From NCBI RefSeq assembly GCF_035920345.1, contig NZ_CP109149.1, positions 8,060,001-8,124,000 on the forward strand: a DNA stretch of 64,000 nt, read 5' to 3'. The position numbers were made by a program, and so were the translations under genes. The DNA comes from Nocardia vinacea (GTDB lineage: Bacteria > Actinomycetota > Actinomycetes > Mycobacteriales > Mycobacteriaceae). Each line of letters begins with the position of its first letter. Within the stretch, counting starts at the first letter, position 1. This document shows, in pieces, positions 26,513-35,862 of this stretch. The notes under the pieces were generated by a model that was not told the origin of the DNA, ran no database searches, and was given only the letters and a program-made list of their open reading frames with translations.

Positions 26513-26656
26513 CTTGCTCCTCGGTCAGTCGTGCAGGTAACGAAGTGTACTCTTCGTGACTCCCTACGGCCCGGTAACGCTTGACAGGTGCCTTCAGAGG
26601 TTTATTGTAATGAACGTCCTGATCCAGGTGTTGTGCGGCGATGACGGCGAGGCAAC

Positions 26657-27187
26657 GTGGCAGGTTCGGATTCATCAACGGTTGTGATGGCTCTTCCCGG
26701 CACACCCAGGTGTGTCGATTCGACGGTGCAGTCCCTGACTCCCGGACTACTTCCCACGTCGGATCTACTTGTTCGGGCGTGCCGCGGTCACCGAGTTGTC
26801 GGTGGTCCGCTGCTATGGTTCGCCCGTGACCTGGCGATTCTGCATGAGAAACGGCTCGTAGGTCGTGGCGGATCGGTATCGACCGATCCGGCGACGATCC
26901 TCGAAATCGAGCGTCGCAGAATCGAATTGGTCATGGCGATCGACGATTGGGTGGCGCGTAGCGTGCCGCAGCACCGGCTCGGCGCGACGCTACACACGGA
27001 AACCGTCGGCTCGGTCATCGACCGGATCGCGGAATCCTCGGTCCGCGCGCACCACGCGTTGATGACCCTGGATGCCCACAATGAACAGCTACACGTCGCG
27101 TGGCATCATCTGGCCGAATTGGCCGATGCCTACGACGATTTGGTACGCGATGTACTCGCCGGACGGCGGCGACTCCCGGAGTGGTGA
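26657..27187 (+). CDS. DUF4254 family protein
   Basis: A helical protein of up to 176 residues. From LPTSDLLVRACRG onward it fits the DUF4254 family of mycobacteria and nocardiae: LAILHEKR, a segment beginning IERRRIELVMAIDDWV, then GATLHTETVGSVIDRIA and the end LADAYDDLVRDVLAG. The function of the family is unknown. The start is uncertain: GTG 26657 gives a poorly conserved 30-residue leader, and a later GTG/ATG may be used. It is divergent from the GntR gene and convergent with a second DUF4254 gene at 27331-27825. Confidence 0.7.
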   Translation: MAGSDSSTVVMALPGTPRCVDSTVQSLTPGLLPTSDLLVRACRGHRVVGGPLLWFARDLAILHEKRLVGRGGSVSTDPATILEIERRRIELVMAIDDWVARSVPQHRLGATLHTETVGSVIDRIAESSVRAHHALMTLDAHNEQLHVAWHHLAELADAYDDLVRDVLAGRRRLPEW

Positions 27188-27202
27188 CGACCCGGGTTGA
27201 CG

Positions 27203-27240
27203 AGGGGCCGTGGCTTCCCTAGCGGCTAGCCACGGCCCCT
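27203..27240. terminator. Terminator hairpin
   Basis: A perfect 13-base stem, AGGGGCCGTGGCT at 27203-27215 with AGCCACGGCCCCT at 27228-27240 and a 12-base loop, 16 bases after the stop of the first DUF4254 gene. It serves that gene and possibly the convergent gene ending at 27331. Confidence 0.85.
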
Positions 27241-27330
27241 TGCCGATTCGCGAACCGCCGAGCGTAGTCCAATGGCGGCGCTAATCGGATAGCAGACCGC
27301 CATTCGACTACCGTCGGCGTGCCGACCAGG

Positions 27331-27825
27331 TCACCGGCGTCTGGTGTAGGGGGAAAGGCACCAGCGGCCGTCCTCGGCTTCGCGGACCAAGTTGCCATAG
27401 GTGATCGACAATTCGGCCAATCGCGTCCATGCCACGTGCATATGTTCGCCGGTCAGATCGCCGGTCATCAGCAGGTGGAAGGCGTGGTCGGCGGTGGCCG
27501 CGATGCGATCGATGATGTCGCCGAGTGCGGCGTCGCGATGGCTGTCGCTGCGCAGCGTCAGGTGCTCGGTTGCCCAGATATTGATATTGGCAACCAATTC
27601 CATTCGGAGACAGTCGATTACGGCCGAACACTGGGGATGCTCGCGTCTTATTCGGTGCAGCCGGACCAGATCGCGCGACCATCGGCAGACATGTCCGCGG
27701 ACCTGTTTCCCGCTCAGCGCGCACAGTAGTTCGCTGGTGCTCGGCAGTGCCGAGCCGATATTCGTGCGCACCAGCGTCGGAGCCCGACGGAACGTCGGAT
27801 TACTACAGTGCGCCGGCGCGTTCAC
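27331..27825 (-). CDS. DUF4254 family protein, second copy
   Basis: A 164-residue DUF4254-type protein, distantly related to the one at 26657-27187: LPSTSELLCALSGK, WSRDLVRLHRIRRE, RMELVANINIWA, DIIDRIAATADHAFHLLMTGD, MHVAWTRLAELSITYGNLVRE. Its GTG start overlaps the stop of the VOC gene by four bases (GTGA), so both are translated from one message. Function unknown. Confidence 0.7.
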   Translation of the reverse strand: MNAPAHCSNPTFRRAPTLVRTNIGSALPSTSELLCALSGKQVRGHVCRWSRDLVRLHRIRREHPQCSAVIDCLRMELVANINIWATEHLTLRSDSHRDAALGDIIDRIAATADHAFHLLMTGDLTGEHMHVAWTRLAELSITYGNLVREAEDGRWCLSPYTRRR

Positions 27826-28253
27826 AGCGGTGCGGTGAGCTCGAGGTGGATACCGTCGGGATCGCTGAAGGACAGGATCGCGATGCCGAGTCCGTCCAGC
27901 GGCGTGACCTCGCCGTGTTCGATTCCGGCCGCGGCCAAACGGGCGGCGGTGCGGGTCAGATCGTCGACTGAGGGCACGGTGAAGCTGAGATGGTCCAGTC
28001 CGACGCGTTCGGAATCGAATTTATCGGTCGGTTCGGCCACCGGGCGTAGCCCGAACAGCATTCCGTTCGTTTGGAATACGACGCCGCCGTAGAACTGGGC
28101 CGGATCGGTGCGGACCTGCGGATCCTCGGGACGGCCCGGCGACTCCACCGCGATCTCGAAACCGAGCACGTCGCCATAGAACGCCTTGGAGCGGTCGATA
28201 TCGGTCACGGTGAGGCGGATGTGGTGGATACCGGTGGTTTCGACGATCGTCAT
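27822..28253 (-). CDS. VOC (glyoxalase-fold) family protein
   Basis: A 143-residue protein of two beta-alpha-beta-beta-beta modules: IHHIRLTVTDIDRSKAFYGDVLGF opens the first and LDHLSFTVPSVDDL the second, ending in SFSDPDGIHLEL. The His in IHHIRL, the His in LDHLSF and the Glu in HLEL are in the usual metal-ligand places, so it is likely a metal-dependent dioxygenase, lyase or resistance enzyme; the substrate is unknown. It faces a divergent GlxA-type regulator across a 100-base promoter region. Confidence 0.8.
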   Translation of the reverse strand: MTIVETTGIHHIRLTVTDIDRSKAFYGDVLGFEIAVESPGRPEDPQVRTDPAQFYGGVVFQTNGMLFGLRPVAEPTDKFDSERVGLDHLSFTVPSVDDLTRTAARLAAAGIEHGEVTPLDGLGIAILSFSDPDGIHLELTAPL

Positions 28254-28286
28254 ATGAACTCCGCAGGGCAGGCCGGGTAAGTAGTA

Positions 28287-28349
28287 CGAACAGTAAGCCG
28301 CTTATTCCGCAGTTCCGAGTGTCGGAAACGACATATTCAGTACTGTTTG
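28287..28349. promoter_or_regulatory. Probable operator between VOC gene and AraC-type regulator
   Basis: The 100-base divergent region contains an inverted pair CGAACAGTA (28287-28295) and TACTGTTTG (28341-28349, one mismatch), enclosing a tighter palindrome TTCCGA-GTG-TCGGAA (28313-28327). Such symmetry suggests binding of the adjacent regulator, but no site has been tested. Confidence 0.45.
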
Positions 28350-28353
28350 CGAC

Positions 28354-29328
28354 ATGGATGTTGCGGTCTTCGTGCAGGACGGCGTCGCCGACCTCGGACT
28401 CACCGCCGTACTGGAGACCTTCGCGACCGCCAATGCACTGCGCGAGGAACTGGATACGGCTCCCGATCCATGGCGGGTGCACATCGTCGCCGATGGCAAA
28501 CAAGTGCTTACAGCGCACGGATTCCGCGCGCAGACGACACCGATAACCGAACTGCCGGACGATGTCGGTCTGATCGTCGTCCCCGCAACGCGCGTCCTGG
28601 ATGCGGATGGGCTGATCGGCGTGGTCTCCGCACCCGCGAATCGGCCGGTGCTGCAGCTGATGACGCGGGCCTATGAATCCGGCGCGCACCTCGCCGCGGC
28701 CTGCACCGGAACCTTCTACCTGGCAGAGGCGGGTGTGCTGGACGGTGTGGTGGCGACGACGAGTTGGTGGCTCGGCCCGGCCTTTCGGCGTCGATATCCG
28801 CGCATCGATTTGGACGAGAGTCGAATCCTGTGCCGGGCGGATCGGCTCACCACCGCGGCGGCCTCGCTGTCGCATATCGACCTCGCGCTGGCGCTCATCG
28901 CCGCGCAGAGTCCGACCCTGGCCGAGCTGACCGCCCGATATCTGGTGGTCGGTGATCGCCGCACACAGCGCGACTCCGCGATACCCGAGGTGATCGCCCG
29001 CAACGACTCCCTGGTCGCCGCATTCGAGCGCTGGGTGCGCGACCACGTCGCCGACCAGTTCCGCATCGCCGACGCCGCGCATCTGCTCGGCGTAACCGAA
29101 CGCACGCTACAGCGCGCCACCCAAGCCGAAATCGGAATGTCGCCACGGGATTTCGTGCACGAGGTCCGGTTGGAACGCGCCACCCAACTGCTGCGCACCA
29201 CGACCTTGACCATCGACGCGATAGCAGTCAAGGTCGGCTACCTGAATGCGGGCACACTGCGCGGCCTGTTCCGCCGCCGTCGCGGGCGATCCATCGCGGA
29301 GGTGCGCGCGTCCAGGTTGTCCTGGTGA
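28354..29328 (+). CDS. GlxA-type AraC family transcriptional regulator
   Basis: A 324-residue regulator with an N-terminal DJ-1/PfpI-like amidotransferase fold (about 1-170; ACTGTFYLAEAGVLDG holds the nucleophile-elbow Cys) and a C-terminal AraC DNA-binding domain with two helix-turn-helices (about 220-320; ADAAHLLGVTERTLQRATQ and GYLNAGTLRGLFRRRRG). It lies divergent to the VOC/DUF4254 operon, which is its probable target. Ligand unknown. Confidence 0.85.
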   Translation: MDVAVFVQDGVADLGLTAVLETFATANALREELDTAPDPWRVHIVADGKQVLTAHGFRAQTTPITELPDDVGLIVVPATRVLDADGLIGVVSAPANRPVLQLMTRAYESGAHLAAACTGTFYLAEAGVLDGVVATTSWWLGPAFRRRYPRIDLDESRILCRADRLTTAAASLSHIDLALALIAAQSPTLAELTARYLVVGDRRTQRDSAIPEVIARNDSLVAAFERWVRDHVADQFRIADAAHLLGVTERTLQRATQAEIGMSPRDFVHEVRLERATQLLRTTTLTIDAIAVKVGYLNAGTLRGLFRRRRGRSIAEVRASRLSW

Positions 29329-29487
29329 GTTCCCGGCTTCGCATGGTTACAGCCTCGGTGACCCCACGAAGCGAGTCTCACGAGCGAGGAGTTCGCGGCC
29401 CGTCTCGCGTCCGCAGCAGAAGGCACGGCCATCGAACGCAGCCGGGTCGTCGAAGCGCATGCGCCGCAGGCGCGAGTCTCGACAGCG

Positions 29488-29557
29488 CCGCTAGCGACTG
29501 CTTGCAGGTCGCTCGAAAGGGCGCCGCTTGCGACTGCTTGCAGGTCGCTCGAAAGGG
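29488..29557 (+). repeat. Two tandem copies of the dispersed repeat
   Basis: Two units (29488-29521 and 29522-29557), each containing CGACTGCTTGCAGGTCGCTC followed by GAAAGGG, between the convergent AraC-type and EspI-like genes. The spacer 29329-29611 has no convincing gene; the open frames across it mostly translate the repeat. The copies may act as a transcription end for both flanking genes. Confidence 0.9.
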
Positions 29558-29611
29558 TCGGACGCGAGACACCAGGGTGCCGTGAACACGCCGCGCCGCA
29601 GGCGCGGCAAA

Positions 29612-32600
29612 TCAAACACCGTAGCGGTGGTGATCGATGCCGAATTCGTCTGCGACGGTAGCGGCGAGTTCGACGTAGGCGCGTTTGGTGGTCTTGTGCA
29701 GGCGGTGCAGATCGATCTCGGCGCCCTCGGACAGATGCGAGTCGTACGGAATGATGTGCACCGCGCGGCAGCGCGACAGGAAGTATTCGCGCAGCTGCTG
29801 AATGCCGACATTCGGGGAACCCTCACGCGGCAGGTTGATCACCACGACCGCATTGCGGACCAGATGATCGTGGCCGTGCAGGGATAACCAGTCGAGCGTC
29901 GCCGCCGCGCTGCGCGCGCCGTCGATCGCGGCCGAGGAGATCAGCACAAGCGAATGCGCGAGGTCGAGCACGCCGCCCATCGCCGAATGCATCAGCCCGG
30001 TACCGCAGTCGGTCAGGATGATGTTGTAGAACCGCTGCAGGATGCGGGCGACGGCGCGGTACTCCTCGTCGTTGAACGCCTCCGACGCCGCCGGATCCCG
30101 TTCGCTGGCAAGCACTTCCAATCGGCTGGTGCCCTGCGAGGTATGCCTGCGCACATCCGAATAGCGCTGGATCGCGGGATCCAGCAAGAGATCGCGCACG
30201 GTCGAACGGGTCTGCAGCGGCACCCGCTGCGACAGCGTGCCGAAGTCCGGATTGGCATCGACCGCGATCACCCGGTCACCACGGATGGAGGCGAAGATCG
30301 ACCCGAGACCCATTGTCGTGGTGGTTTTTCCGACACCACCCTTGAGCGAGAGCACCGCGATCCGATAGTCACCGCGCACCGGCTGTCGGATCCGCGCCAC
30401 CAATTCCTGCAGCCGCAACTCCTCCGCGGACAAGCCGGGATTGATCGCGCCCCCGGAAACGTGGTGCACGGCCTTGCGCCACCCACCGCTCGGCGACTTC
30501 TTCGCACGCCGCAACGGCACGTCATCGAGCGAAGGCTGCGGCCCGTGCGGATGCTGCGGCTGATACTGCGCAGGCTGATACTGACCACCCTGCTGATACC
30601 CGGGCGGCGGCCCGGCCGATGGTTGGCCGTACCCAGTCTGCGGATCCCCAATGGGCGCTTGCTGTCCCATCGGCCCCGCCGCATACCCCTGCTGCCATTG
30701 GTCAGCAGGCTGCTCACCCGGCGACTGCTGCCCCGAGCCCCGCGCCGCAGGATTCTGCCACTGCTCACCCTCGGGCGCCCGCCCGATCGGCGGCTGCCCA
30801 TACCCGGACGCACCTTGCCGTGGTGTTTGATCGCCGCCGGGCGCATGGCCGGTGGGGCCGCCTTGCTGCGGTGCCTGGTCACCGGGCACCTGCCCCATGG
30901 GGCCGGACGCGCCGTGCCACGGTACCTGGTCGCTGCCAGGGGCCTGGCCTGTCGGTCCGAGTCCGCTTTGCTGCGGTGCCTGGTCGCTGCCGGGTGCCTG
31001 TCCCGTGTGCGCAGGGCCGCCTTGCCACGGCGAATGATCGCCGCCTGGCGCTTGCCCAGTGGGCTCGCCCTGCCACGGTCTTTGGTCACCGTCGGGTGCC
31101 CGGTCCGTAGGCCCAGGTCCGTTCTGCCAAGGTGGGCCGACCGGACCGCTGACCGGTGCCTGCCCGGTGGATGGTTGCGCGTACCCGGGTCCGCTCTGCC
31201 ATGGCGCCGCCGGATCGCTGCCAGGTGCTTGCCCCGTAGATCCAGGGCCGCTCGGCCGTGGCGCTTGGTCGCTGCCGGGTGCTCGGCCTGTGGGCGCGAG
31301 TCCGCCTTGCCACGATGCGTGTTCGGCTCCGGGAGCTTGCCCCGGTGGTCCGCTCTGCCATGATGGGCCAGTTTGATCGCCGACTGGCGCCTGCCCGATG
31401 TGCGGTTGCGCGTACCCGGGTCCGCCTTGCCACGGTGCGGCCGGATCGCTGCCAGGTGCTTGCCCCGTAGATCCAGGGCCGCTCGGCCGTGGCGCTTGGT
31501 CGCTGCCGGGTTCTCGGCCCGTCGGCGCGGGTCCACTCTGCCATGGCATTTGATCGCTGCCGGGCGGGCGACTGATGGGTCCGCTCTGCGACGGTGCCTG
31601 GTCGCTGCCGGGCACCTGCCCCGTGGGCACCGGGCCGCCGTGCCACGGAGCCTGGTCGCCAGACGCTTCCCCCGCTGGTCCGTGTCCGCCTCGCCATGGC
31701 GCTTGGTCGCTATTGGGTGCTTGCCCCGTGGGCGCAGGGCGGCCTTGCCACGGTGCGCGATCGCCGACAGGTGCTTGCCCGGTGGATGGTTGCGCGTACC
31801 CGGGTCCGTTCTGCCACGGCGCGGCCGGGTCGCCGCTGGGTGCTTGCCCTGTGGGCCCAGGTCCGTTCTGCCAAGGTGGGCCGGCCTGATCGCCGACAGG
31901 CCCTTGCCCGGCGGTCGGCTGAGCGTATCCAGTTCCGTTGTGCCACTGACTATTCGGCTGGTCGATGCCCGGCGCTAGCGGTCCCGGTGCGGGCTGTGCG
32001 TACTCGGGGGCAGCGCGGTCGCCGCTCTGCCCTTCGGCTACTGCGGATTGCTCCGCTCCGGCGACACTTCCTTGGTCGCCCGGCCCATGCGGAGCTGACT
32101 GCTCGCCCGTCGGAACCTGCTGATCGCCGGCAGTGTCGGTCGCCGCTGCGGCCTCATCGCCCGCCTCGGCGGCTGCACCGATCTCCGATGGCAACCGGTG
32201 TCGTCCAGCGATGGGCGTTGGTGTGCCCGTTGTTCCGGGGACGGGGTGCGCAGTCCAACCAGGCGTGGCCAACTCACGTCCTCGTTGCGCCGCACCGGAT
32301 CCGGACTGTCCTGCCGCGCCGGTCGGCCGCTGGGATTCGGCCGCGGTTCCCTGCGGTCCTGAGCCCGGACGTCCGAGCTCCTCGCTCGGTGTCTGCGGTG
32401 CCGCCCCTGGTCCCGGGAACTCGGAACCCGCCGAATTGGGGTCGGTGACCCATCCGGGCGCGGCCGACCCGCTATCGCGTTGCGGCCGACCGGATTCCGA
32501 ATCACCGGTATCGGTAGGCCCTTGGAAATCGGCTTCCTGCGGCGCGAAGGGCGGCTGGTGGAACTCGCCGCCGGGTACTTGTGGTGCGGACGCGGGGCGA

Positions 32601-34678
32601 TGGAACCGGCTCGGCGTTTGAGGTGCTGCTCCCGAGCCGGCTGCCTGCGCGGAGGCCGGATCGTCGTTGGCGGTTTGCGTCGTCTCGCCGTACTGGCCGT
32701 AATCGTGCGGTGCACCGGCGCTCGCGGACGATGTTGTGCCCGAAGGCGATCCGCCTGCGGGGTGGCCGGTGCCCGCGGCCGAATCCTGGGCGCGATCGCG
32801 CGGTGTGGGTCCGTACTCCGAGGAGGCGGTGCTGGGCACTCGCGGGGAGCTGCCCGACCGCCTGGTCGGATCGACCGTCGCGGAATCGAATATCGGTGTC
32901 GCACCAGGGGATTGCGCGCGATCAGCCTCGGCGGACCCCGCTGCGTCGTTGGCGGTCTGCTCTGCACCCAGCGCTCGCGCCGAATCATCCTGATCCGTAT
33001 GGCTTACCGCGCCCGGTACATCTGTCGCCGCCCCGGCTGTCGAGCCGGAACCACGTGCCACACCAGCTTCCGCAGGCATGCCGGAGGCCGCCGCCGACTG
33101 TGCATCGAATTCCCCTGGTGGCGGCGGCAATTCAGGTCGCTGCCCGCTGCGCGCACCCCCTTGCTCATCGGCGGTCTGGTCCTCCGACGGTCGCTGCGGC
33201 GCAAGCCAAGACGGCGGACCATCGTCTCCTTGCGAGTCCACCTGACGCGCCTCGTCCAACTGCTGCGCCGAGCCATCGCCCCCGTGCGAGCCGGCCCGGC
33301 GCGATTCATCGAGTTCCGGGCCCGAGCTGCCCGTACGAGAGCCCGGCCGCGACTCGTCGAGTCGCGCAGGCGGACTGTCGACTCCGCGCGGGTCGTGCGG
33401 CCGAGCTTCATCGTGTCGGGTGGGCGGTCCGTCGGCGTCATGAGAGCCCTGTGGGTGCGGTTCTTCGAGTCGCGAAGGCGGGCCATCGAACCCGCGCGAG
33501 TGCGGTTGGGCGAGCTGCGAGGACGGGCCGTCAGTGCCGCGTGTGGGCGGTGCGTCGAGCGGTGCGTCGGTGCCGCGTGCGGACGGTGCGTCGAGCCGTG
33601 CGGGCGGTGCGTCGGTGCCGCCCGAGGTCGATGCGGGTGGTGCGCCGACCTGTGGGGGCGGAGTGAGTTGGCCGCTGTCCGAGCGGTTTTCGGGCACCGA
33701 AGTCGGCCCGGGATGAACGGGTGCCGAGGCTGCGGGGGGATGGGGGCCCATGCCAGCCGTTTCGGGGGACGGTTGGCCCTGCTCGGTGCGGGGCGTATCG
33801 AGCCATGGGGGTGGGGCGTCGAAGTCGCCGGTCGGCGGCATCCCCGGCCGCTCGCTCGTCGGCGGCTGCGGCGGTGCGGCAGGCGAATACGGTTGTGCGG
33901 CGGCCTGGTTCGGCGGGGGCGGCAGGTCGGGACGCGACGACTGGTAGCGCACCGTTTCCTCGACAGACGCGGCCGGCTCTGTGGCAATCGGCCGGCCCGC
34001 ATCCGGCTGTTGGAAAGCAGGCGGTTGGCCCGCACCCGGCTGCTGGGCCGGAGGCGTTCGAGTAGCGCCCGGCTGCTGATATTCGGCAGCGGGATGCTGA
34101 GGGCCGGAAGGGTGCACCAGCGGTTGCGACGGTGGCGTCGGCGGCCTGCTGCCGAGCGGTTCGAAACCGGCGGAGGGCTGGCCGGGGTTGCGGGTCGGCA
34201 GCGGATTGCTGCCTTGCCAACCGCTTTCCGAGTTCGGCAAACCCTGACCTGGTCCATCCGGGCGCGCATGTGGACCGGAGTCGTGCTGGGGTGGACCCTG
34301 TCGGTGCGGGTCCCCTGGCTCGGGGCCGCGCTGGGGGTCGGGGCCACGAAAGGCGTTCGGGCCCTGGAAACCACCCGGTCCGCTGTGCAGTTCGAAACCG
34401 GGACCGGACAATTCGCGCCCCGCCGAACCCGGGCGCTGGCCCTGCTCCTCGGGCTGCTCGTCCTTACCTTTGCGTCGGCCGAATCGGCGCTTGTCCCGGC
34501 GCGCGGCTTCGGGTCGCTCGGTCTCCGGCGCGCGCTTGGAACGTCCACGCCGCGAGGGCGCTTCATCGATGAGGTCTTCGTGTGGCAGGTTCTGTACGGG
34601 TGCTTCGTAGCCGCCGGTGACATCGCTCTCGGAAAGCCACGGGGGCAGCATGGGGAGGCCGTCGTTATTACGGCTCAC
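29612..34678 (-). CDS. Giant EspI-like protein with MinD/ParA-type ATPase domain
   Basis: A 1688-residue protein. Residues 1-1400 are disordered and rich in Pro, Gly, Gln, Ser, Asp: a basic patch near 40-75, then compositionally biased stretches, then imperfect tandem repeats of about 18 residues at about 910-1310 (units like PTGQAPGSDQAPWQ). The C-terminal ~270 residues are a MinD-like ATPase with deviant Walker A KGGVGKTTTT (about 1446), AVDANPDFGTL and LTDCGTGLMHSA. Mycobacterial EspI (ESX-1 associated) has the same order of a Pro-rich part and MinD ATPase but is under half this size. The GTG start follows AAGGGGGA. It lies between ESX locus 1 and the ribosomal operon and probably regulates or assists an ESX machine. 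Confidence 0.8.
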   Translation of the reverse strand: MSRNNDGLPMLPPWLSESDVTGGYEAPVQNLPHEDLIDEAPSRRGRSKRAPETERPEAARRDKRRFGRRKGKDEQPEEQGQRPGSAGRELSGPGFELHSGPGGFQGPNAFRGPDPQRGPEPGDPHRQGPPQHDSGPHARPDGPGQGLPNSESGWQGSNPLPTRNPGQPSAGFEPLGSRPPTPPSQPLVHPSGPQHPAAEYQQPGATRTPPAQQPGAGQPPAFQQPDAGRPIATEPAASVEETVRYQSSRPDLPPPPNQAAAQPYSPAAPPQPPTSERPGMPPTGDFDAPPPWLDTPRTEQGQPSPETAGMGPHPPAASAPVHPGPTSVPENRSDSGQLTPPPQVGAPPASTSGGTDAPPARLDAPSARGTDAPLDAPPTRGTDGPSSQLAQPHSRGFDGPPSRLEEPHPQGSHDADGPPTRHDEARPHDPRGVDSPPARLDESRPGSRTGSSGPELDESRRAGSHGGDGSAQQLDEARQVDSQGDDGPPSWLAPQRPSEDQTADEQGGARSGQRPELPPPPGEFDAQSAAASGMPAEAGVARGSGSTAGAATDVPGAVSHTDQDDSARALGAEQTANDAAGSAEADRAQSPGATPIFDSATVDPTRRSGSSPRVPSTASSEYGPTPRDRAQDSAAGTGHPAGGSPSGTTSSASAGAPHDYGQYGETTQTANDDPASAQAAGSGAAPQTPSRFHRPASAPQVPGGEFHQPPFAPQEADFQGPTDTGDSESGRPQRDSGSAAPGWVTDPNSAGSEFPGPGAAPQTPSEELGRPGSGPQGTAAESQRPTGAAGQSGSGAAQRGRELATPGWTAHPVPGTTGTPTPIAGRHRLPSEIGAAAEAGDEAAAATDTAGDQQVPTGEQSAPHGPGDQGSVAGAEQSAVAEGQSGDRAAPEYAQPAPGPLAPGIDQPNSQWHNGTGYAQPTAGQGPVGDQAGPPWQNGPGPTGQAPSGDPAAPWQNGPGYAQPSTGQAPVGDRAPWQGRPAPTGQAPNSDQAPWRGGHGPAGEASGDQAPWHGGPVPTGQVPGSDQAPSQSGPISRPPGSDQMPWQSGPAPTGREPGSDQAPRPSGPGSTGQAPGSDPAAPWQGGPGYAQPHIGQAPVGDQTGPSWQSGPPGQAPGAEHASWQGGLAPTGRAPGSDQAPRPSGPGSTGQAPGSDPAAPWQSGPGYAQPSTGQAPVSGPVGPPWQNGPGPTDRAPDGDQRPWQGEPTGQAPGGDHSPWQGGPAHTGQAPGSDQAPQQSGLGPTGQAPGSDQVPWHGASGPMGQVPGDQAPQQGGPTGHAPGGDQTPRQGASGYGQPPIGRAPEGEQWQNPAARGSGQQSPGEQPADQWQQGYAAGPMGQQAPIGDPQTGYGQPSAGPPPGYQQGGQYQPAQYQPQHPHGPQPSLDDVPLRRAKKSPSGGWRKAVHHVSGGAINPGLSAEELRLQELVARIRQPVRGDYRIAVLSLKGGVGKTTTTMGLGSIFASIRGDRVIAVDANPDFGTLSQRVPLQTRSTVRDLLLDPAIQRYSDVRRHTSQGTSRLEVLASERDPAASEAFNDEEYRAVARILQRFYNIILTDCGTGLMHSAMGGVLDLAHSLVLISSAAIDGARSAAATLDWLSLHGHDHLVRNAVVVINLPREGSPNVGIQQLREYFLSRCRAVHIIPYDSHLSEGAEIDLHRLHKTTKRAYVELAATVADEFGIDHHRYGV
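30740..31940 (-). repeat. Low-complexity tandem repeat region in the EspI-like gene
   Basis: Imperfect repeats with a period near 54 bases encode units of the PTGQAPGSDQAPWQ kind. Within them a 231-base shift brings nearly identical DNA into register: the segment beginning at 31210 recurs at 31441 with about 70 identical bases. Such register identity indicates recent duplication by slippage or unequal recombination. Confidence 0.85.
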
Positions 34679-35558
34679 ACGTCCCCCTTGATCTGCTCGA
34701 CCTTTATTCCTGGGCTGTGGTCAGTTTACGCGACGACTCTGTCTCATCACGGGTGGGGAGTGGGCCGAATGAACGGTTTTCGAACACCCCCGATCGCGGG
34801 ATCTGTTGGGCCCATGCATCTGTCGGTAAGTAGGCCGAGATGTGGCGCGCTGCATGACCGCGCTCACTCCGCGCGACCGATTGCCGCGCGTCTGCTTTGC
34901 GGCCTCCGTCCCGCCTCGATACTGATCTACGGCGGCCTCTATATCCCGGCGAGCAGCGTCTGCTTCAACCGTGTGCACCTGACGGAGTGACGAACGCTCG
35001 GCCGCATCCGGTGCGACCTGATCACGACGCCATCCTCCCGTTCATCCGGGGCGGGCAAACGCAGCGGACGTCCGGCCGGAACCCGGCACCGGCGGCCGCC
35101 GCTGGTGCCGAGGTCGGCCGCAACAGCAACCGCCACGCTCGCGGCGGCAACAGTCGGTGTCGGCCTCACTTCGTCAGCTGAGCGACCTCATCGGCCCGGC
35201 CGCGCTGTGGAGATGGCGAGGAAACTCGACGCCGACCAGCGCAGCCCAGGCGACCGCTCTCGACACCAACAGTGCCTTGCCGCTGCGCGACCGATCACGG
35301 CTCCGCGAAGGTCGCCACGCGGCCGCGATTACGCTGATGACGCTCGGGCTCCGCGCATCGAATGCGGAATAGTAGGCGCTCGCGCCCATTGTGACCAGGG
35401 CGAATTGGCCTGCCCGCAATTAAACCGGTAAGCTTGGTCGGCGGTGCACCTACGCGCCGACTGTTTGCATGCCGCTGATCGGGACGACCGATGGGTACAT
35501 GGAAGCAGATACAAGGCAATCAAACCAGGTTTGAGCGTAAACCGGGATCGCGGAGGAC
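34679..35558. other. Long intergenic region upstream of infA
   Basis: The 880 bases between the divergent EspI-like and infA genes hold no coding region I can support. Short frames here have no family resemblance and no good ribosome sites. The stretch must contain the promoters of the EspI-like gene and of the translation operon; one weak candidate is TTGGCC near 35404 with TAAGCT near 35428. Confidence 0.5.
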
Positions 35559-35780
35559 ATGGCGAAGAAAGACGGGGCCATCGAGGTCGAGGGTCGAGTT
35601 GTCGAGCCGCTGCCCAATGCGATGTTCCGGATCGAGCTCGAGAACGGACACAAGGTTCTCGCGCACATCAGCGGAAAGATGCGGCAGCACTACATTCGTA
35701 TCCTTCCCGAGGACCGTGTGGTCGTCGAGCTTTCCCCCTACGACCTGTCGCGCGGCCGCATCGTTTACCGCTACAAGTGA
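35559..35780 (+). CDS. infA: Translation initiation factor IF-1
   Basis: The 73-residue IF-1 is full length: [20 protein letters not shown], then the OB-fold landmarks [20 protein letters not shown] and RIVYRY. IF-1 binds the ribosomal A site during initiation. ATG has CGGAGGAC directly upstream. It opens the infA-rpmJ-rpsM-rpsK-rpsD-rpoA-rplQ cluster in the standard bacterial order. Confidence 0.98.
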
Positions 35781-35832
35781 TCGCGCCGGGCAAGAGGCGT
35801 GACCATCGAGCCGCAAGGCTCACCACAGAGAC

Positions 35833-35855
35833 TTCCCCAGTCGTCGGCTGGGGAA
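35833..35855 (+). promoter_or_regulatory. Hairpin between infA and rpmJ
   Basis: TTCCCCAG (35833-35840) pairs with CTGGGGAA (35848-35855) around a 7-base loop, followed by AAA. It may attenuate or stabilise the infA message. Confidence 0.55.
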
Positions 35856-35862
35856 AAACTGT

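Noticed and set aside
29954..34990. Several long plus-strand frames (469, 836 and other codons)
   Set aside because: All are mirror images of the repetitive EspI-like gene; their Arg/Pro/Leu-rich sequence follows from its codon usage.
34939..35419. Small minus-strand proteins upstream of infA
   Set aside because: They are Arg/Ala-rich frames without ribosome sites or similarity; the region is better read as a promoter-bearing spacer.
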